Origin: CAYYNP01 sp964472545
GTDB lineage: Bacteria; Planctomycetota; Planctomycetia; Pirellulales; Thermoguttaceae
Length of the DNA: 5,777 bases
Direction of reading: 5' to 3'
NCBI GenBank assembly: GCA_964472545.1
Contig: CAYYNP010000455.1
Coordinates: 1-5,777, forward strand
Positions 5,501-5,777 of this stretch are shown here, piece after piece. The stretch's first letter is position 1, and the number at the start of each line of letters is the position of its first letter. The notes beneath the pieces are model-generated. The model was not told the origin of the DNA, made no database searches, and saw only the letters and a list, made by a program, of their open reading frames with translations. A program made the translations under genes and the position numbers.

Positions 5501-5777
5501 TGCCGGTGGGAAAGACCTCGGTCTGCAGTTGCAGGTCGGCCTGTTCGGCGAACCACTCCACCACGTCCCGCCAGGGACGCTGCGTGAACGTGAAACGAAG
5601 CTTGCCGGCCGTCGTCGGCAGGCTCGGCGGTACAACAGGGTCCACTTCAGCCGGCACGCTCGGATCGACGGGGGTGGTCGGGTCCATAGGCACGGTCGGA
5701 TCGACGGGTGGGTCTATGGGCACGGTCGGATCGACGGTCGGGTCTACAGGCACGGTCGGATCGACGGTCGGGTCTAC
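2586..5777 (-). CDS. Giant secretin N-domain repeat protein, 5' end cut off
   Basis: The frame is open from the stop (2586-2588) to the window edge, giving at least 1,063 residues. The GTG at 5753 is only a Val codon inside a repeat, not the start; the true start and any signal peptide lie beyond 5777. Residues below are numbered from 5753. After an Asp/Pro/Val repeat come secretin N0/N1-type modules: an STN-like one at 50-126, then 150-212, 223-288, 300-367 and 371-437 (ending SSQLIVRGTQSQLEEIRELL). A half-module at 446-485 is followed by a Pro/Gly-rich linker (486-678) and its apparent second half (681-714). Further modules lie at 723-832 (RLNALIVQANPIDLDTIEQL) and 845-951 (DPRTNSIVVSAPEKLLLEVE), with a partial one at 961-990. 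The last 65 residues are a Ser/Thr/Pro/Arg/Gly tail. These folds build the periplasmic rings of type II/III secretion and type IV pilus secretins. The outer-membrane secretin barrel and its VPxLGxIPxLG-type motif are absent, and the protein is longer than GspD/PulD secretins (about 650-700 residues). It may form a periplasmic ring or bind a partner secretin; this is inference. Barrel-less proteins of this style are, to my knowledge, common in planctomycetes. Confidence 0.88.
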   Translation of the reverse strand, partial: VDPTVDPTVPVDPTVDPTVPIDPPVDPTVPMDPTTPVDPSVPAEVDPVVPPSLPTTAGKLRFTFTQRPWRDVVEWFAEQADLQLQTEVFPTGTFTFRDSHEYTPTEALDVVNSVLLIRGFTMVRRGRMLMLFNLEEKEKIPPSFVDTIAPEGLDDRGEYELVAVIFDLSRMTSEEAEAEVSKLIGQQGSIIPLPLSKQIKVIDTGGRLRAIRRVIDRVENPATPPDGEVRPFDLEFAIPEDALVVLRQLLGMGEDENATSDGKLRFAVDPIGDRLIVTGDEEGLARVQKIIDVIDTPGPGVLPDGGIDEVVQLMVYRCIPADPEAVLAVLQTVLAGLPDVRLALDPKTGNLIAQARLTDHRTIKAVIEQMTEQADKPAVDVFTLYSVDVQMAVLTINKLFGGGGDEPDPTAPQVDGDPLSSQLIVRGTQSQLEEIRELLKKMGEDVMAGPPDRGNLRVLSGLTGQSAESALEQMEFLWPTMRSNRIRVVTPSGDGPNAAPEDENSLRSDLRLRAPLSSPYRRVLPQAPVGDGNGTTPGGPPQGGQGQPPQGRPEPGRPYSPGGPPRGPSPGGYRPGSYRTDASGRPLHSTSLKTPSTEQLAGGLRHGANFVFASEIIPVEALPAEPGTLAPPLAPPEPAPVEPDLVPPPVEPTAPAVVPPPIEIPLPPAVDPPAADPLPADSPSDSVPGADIVIIKTPTGLILQSDDREALDEFEDLLSLLTEPGIGDGDELTVFYLKYVKAEAAAQTLDEIFGGGTLTGGGTGGGGGGGGGMLGGLANAAFGGGGGILGSLFDLGGGGGTSISATGTIQITPETRLNALIVQANPIDLDTIEQLLKFIDQQNAPQDEAVTPKAKVIPVTNVQAEEIAGILQEVYRDRLTSSGAGGQAGGRQPSPEQIAQAFRGMLGGNRGGRGGGSSRSRTEDQQKMSLSVDPRTNSIVVSAPEKLLLEVETLVAQLDQAAITRNTQRTAVVTLRRASSDAVQQALTAVAGESVQFGRTATSSRPRTGSTPRPPSTPTAQPRPSTPTPGQPGGFRPPNMPGGFRPPTGGNTGRPMIFRPGGR
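2641..2694 (-). repeat. Two 27-base repeats in the C-terminal tail
   Basis: The 11-base core GGGCGGAATCC recurs 27 bases apart (2641 and 2668) and encodes two tandem PGGFRPP units in the tail of the secretin-like protein. The copies diverge outside the core, so this is an old duplication or selection for a Pro/Gly/Arg tail. Confidence 0.6.
3378..3518 (-). repeat. Poly-glycine low-complexity tract inside a secretin-N module
   Basis: Residues 746-792 of the secretin-like protein (numbered from 5753) include a run of nine consecutive glycines, several shorter Gly runs and little else, written mainly with GGC/GGT/GGA codons (CCGCCACCG-type strings on the plus strand). The tract sits between the first beta-alpha part of a module (ELTVFYLKYVKAEAAAQTLD) and its second half. 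It is therefore an extended flexible loop, comparable to the Gly-rich loops seen in GspD N3 domains but longer. Confidence 0.75.
3720..4298 (-). other. Pro/Gly-rich linker region within the secretin-like gene
   Basis: Residues 486-678 are dominated by Pro, Gly, Arg and Ser (4001-4298), then Pro, Ala, Glu and Val (3720-3910), with no predicted fold by eye except a short stretch near 588-612 (QLAGGLRHGANFVFASEII). The linker is flanked on one side by a beta-alpha-beta half-module and on the other by what looks like its missing partner. This suggests an insertion into one module rather than a spacer between two. Confidence 0.65.
5651..5777 (-). repeat. 30-base tandem repeat coding for VDPTVPxDPT units
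   Basis: Near-identical 30-base units begin at 5681, 5711 and 5741, and a fourth begins at 5771 and is cut by the window edge. A degenerate unit occupies 5651-5680. All share CACGGTCGGATCGACGG, with one change in the oldest copy. Each unit encodes ten residues of the type VDPTVPxDPT, in frame with the secretin-like protein, so length changes would preserve the frame. The repeat would form an extended Asp/Pro-rich segment before the first folded module. The copy number is unknown because the array leaves the window. Confidence 0.88.

Noticed and set aside
5753..5755. GTG as the start of the secretin-like gene
   Set aside because: It is a Val codon in the middle of a tandem repeat, the frame continues to the window edge, and no signal peptide or ribosome site is present there.

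Overview
The window is GC-rich and looks like bacterial chromosome, most likely from a Planctomycetota member (Pirellulales-like). This is inferred from style, not from a marker gene. The clues are exported proteins with NEW3-like and CBM9-like folds, a very long secretin-N-repeat protein broken up by Pro/Gly linkers, and short heptamer repeats between genes. There are no RNA genes, insertion sequences, CRISPR arrays or phage genes.

Layout: positions 1-248 are non-coding. They end in a good sigma70-type promoter (TTGACA at 146-151, CAGAAT at 169-174, 17-base spacer) that drives a rightward two-gene operon. Gene 1 (249-1307) encodes a secreted protein with an Ig/NEW3-like domain followed by a CBM9/DOMON-like beta-sandwich. 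Ten bases later, gene 2 (1318-2397) encodes a FIST-domain protein with a signal peptide. The intergenic strip 2398-2585 holds six in-phase heptamers and then a GC-rich hairpin, and lies between converging genes.

The right-hand 3.2 kb (2586-5777, minus strand) is one open frame that runs off the right edge. It encodes a giant secretin N-domain repeat protein: about eight to nine alpha/beta ring-building-type modules, a Pro/Gly-rich linker of about 190 residues that appears to split one module, poly-Gly loops, and a Pro/Arg/Gly tail. It has no recognisable secretin beta-barrel. Its real start and signal peptide lie outside the window, upstream of a 30-base tandem repeat encoding VDPTVPxDPT-type units.

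How they work together: genes 1 and 2 are probably co-transcribed and both products are probably exported, so a shared job in the periplasm or at the envelope (ligand or carbohydrate binding) is plausible but unproven. The secretin-like gene is transcribed towards them, and nothing in the sequence ties it to the operon beyond proximity. The least ordinary items are the barrel-less secretin-N protein, the exported FIST protein and the heptamer/hairpin intergenic element.
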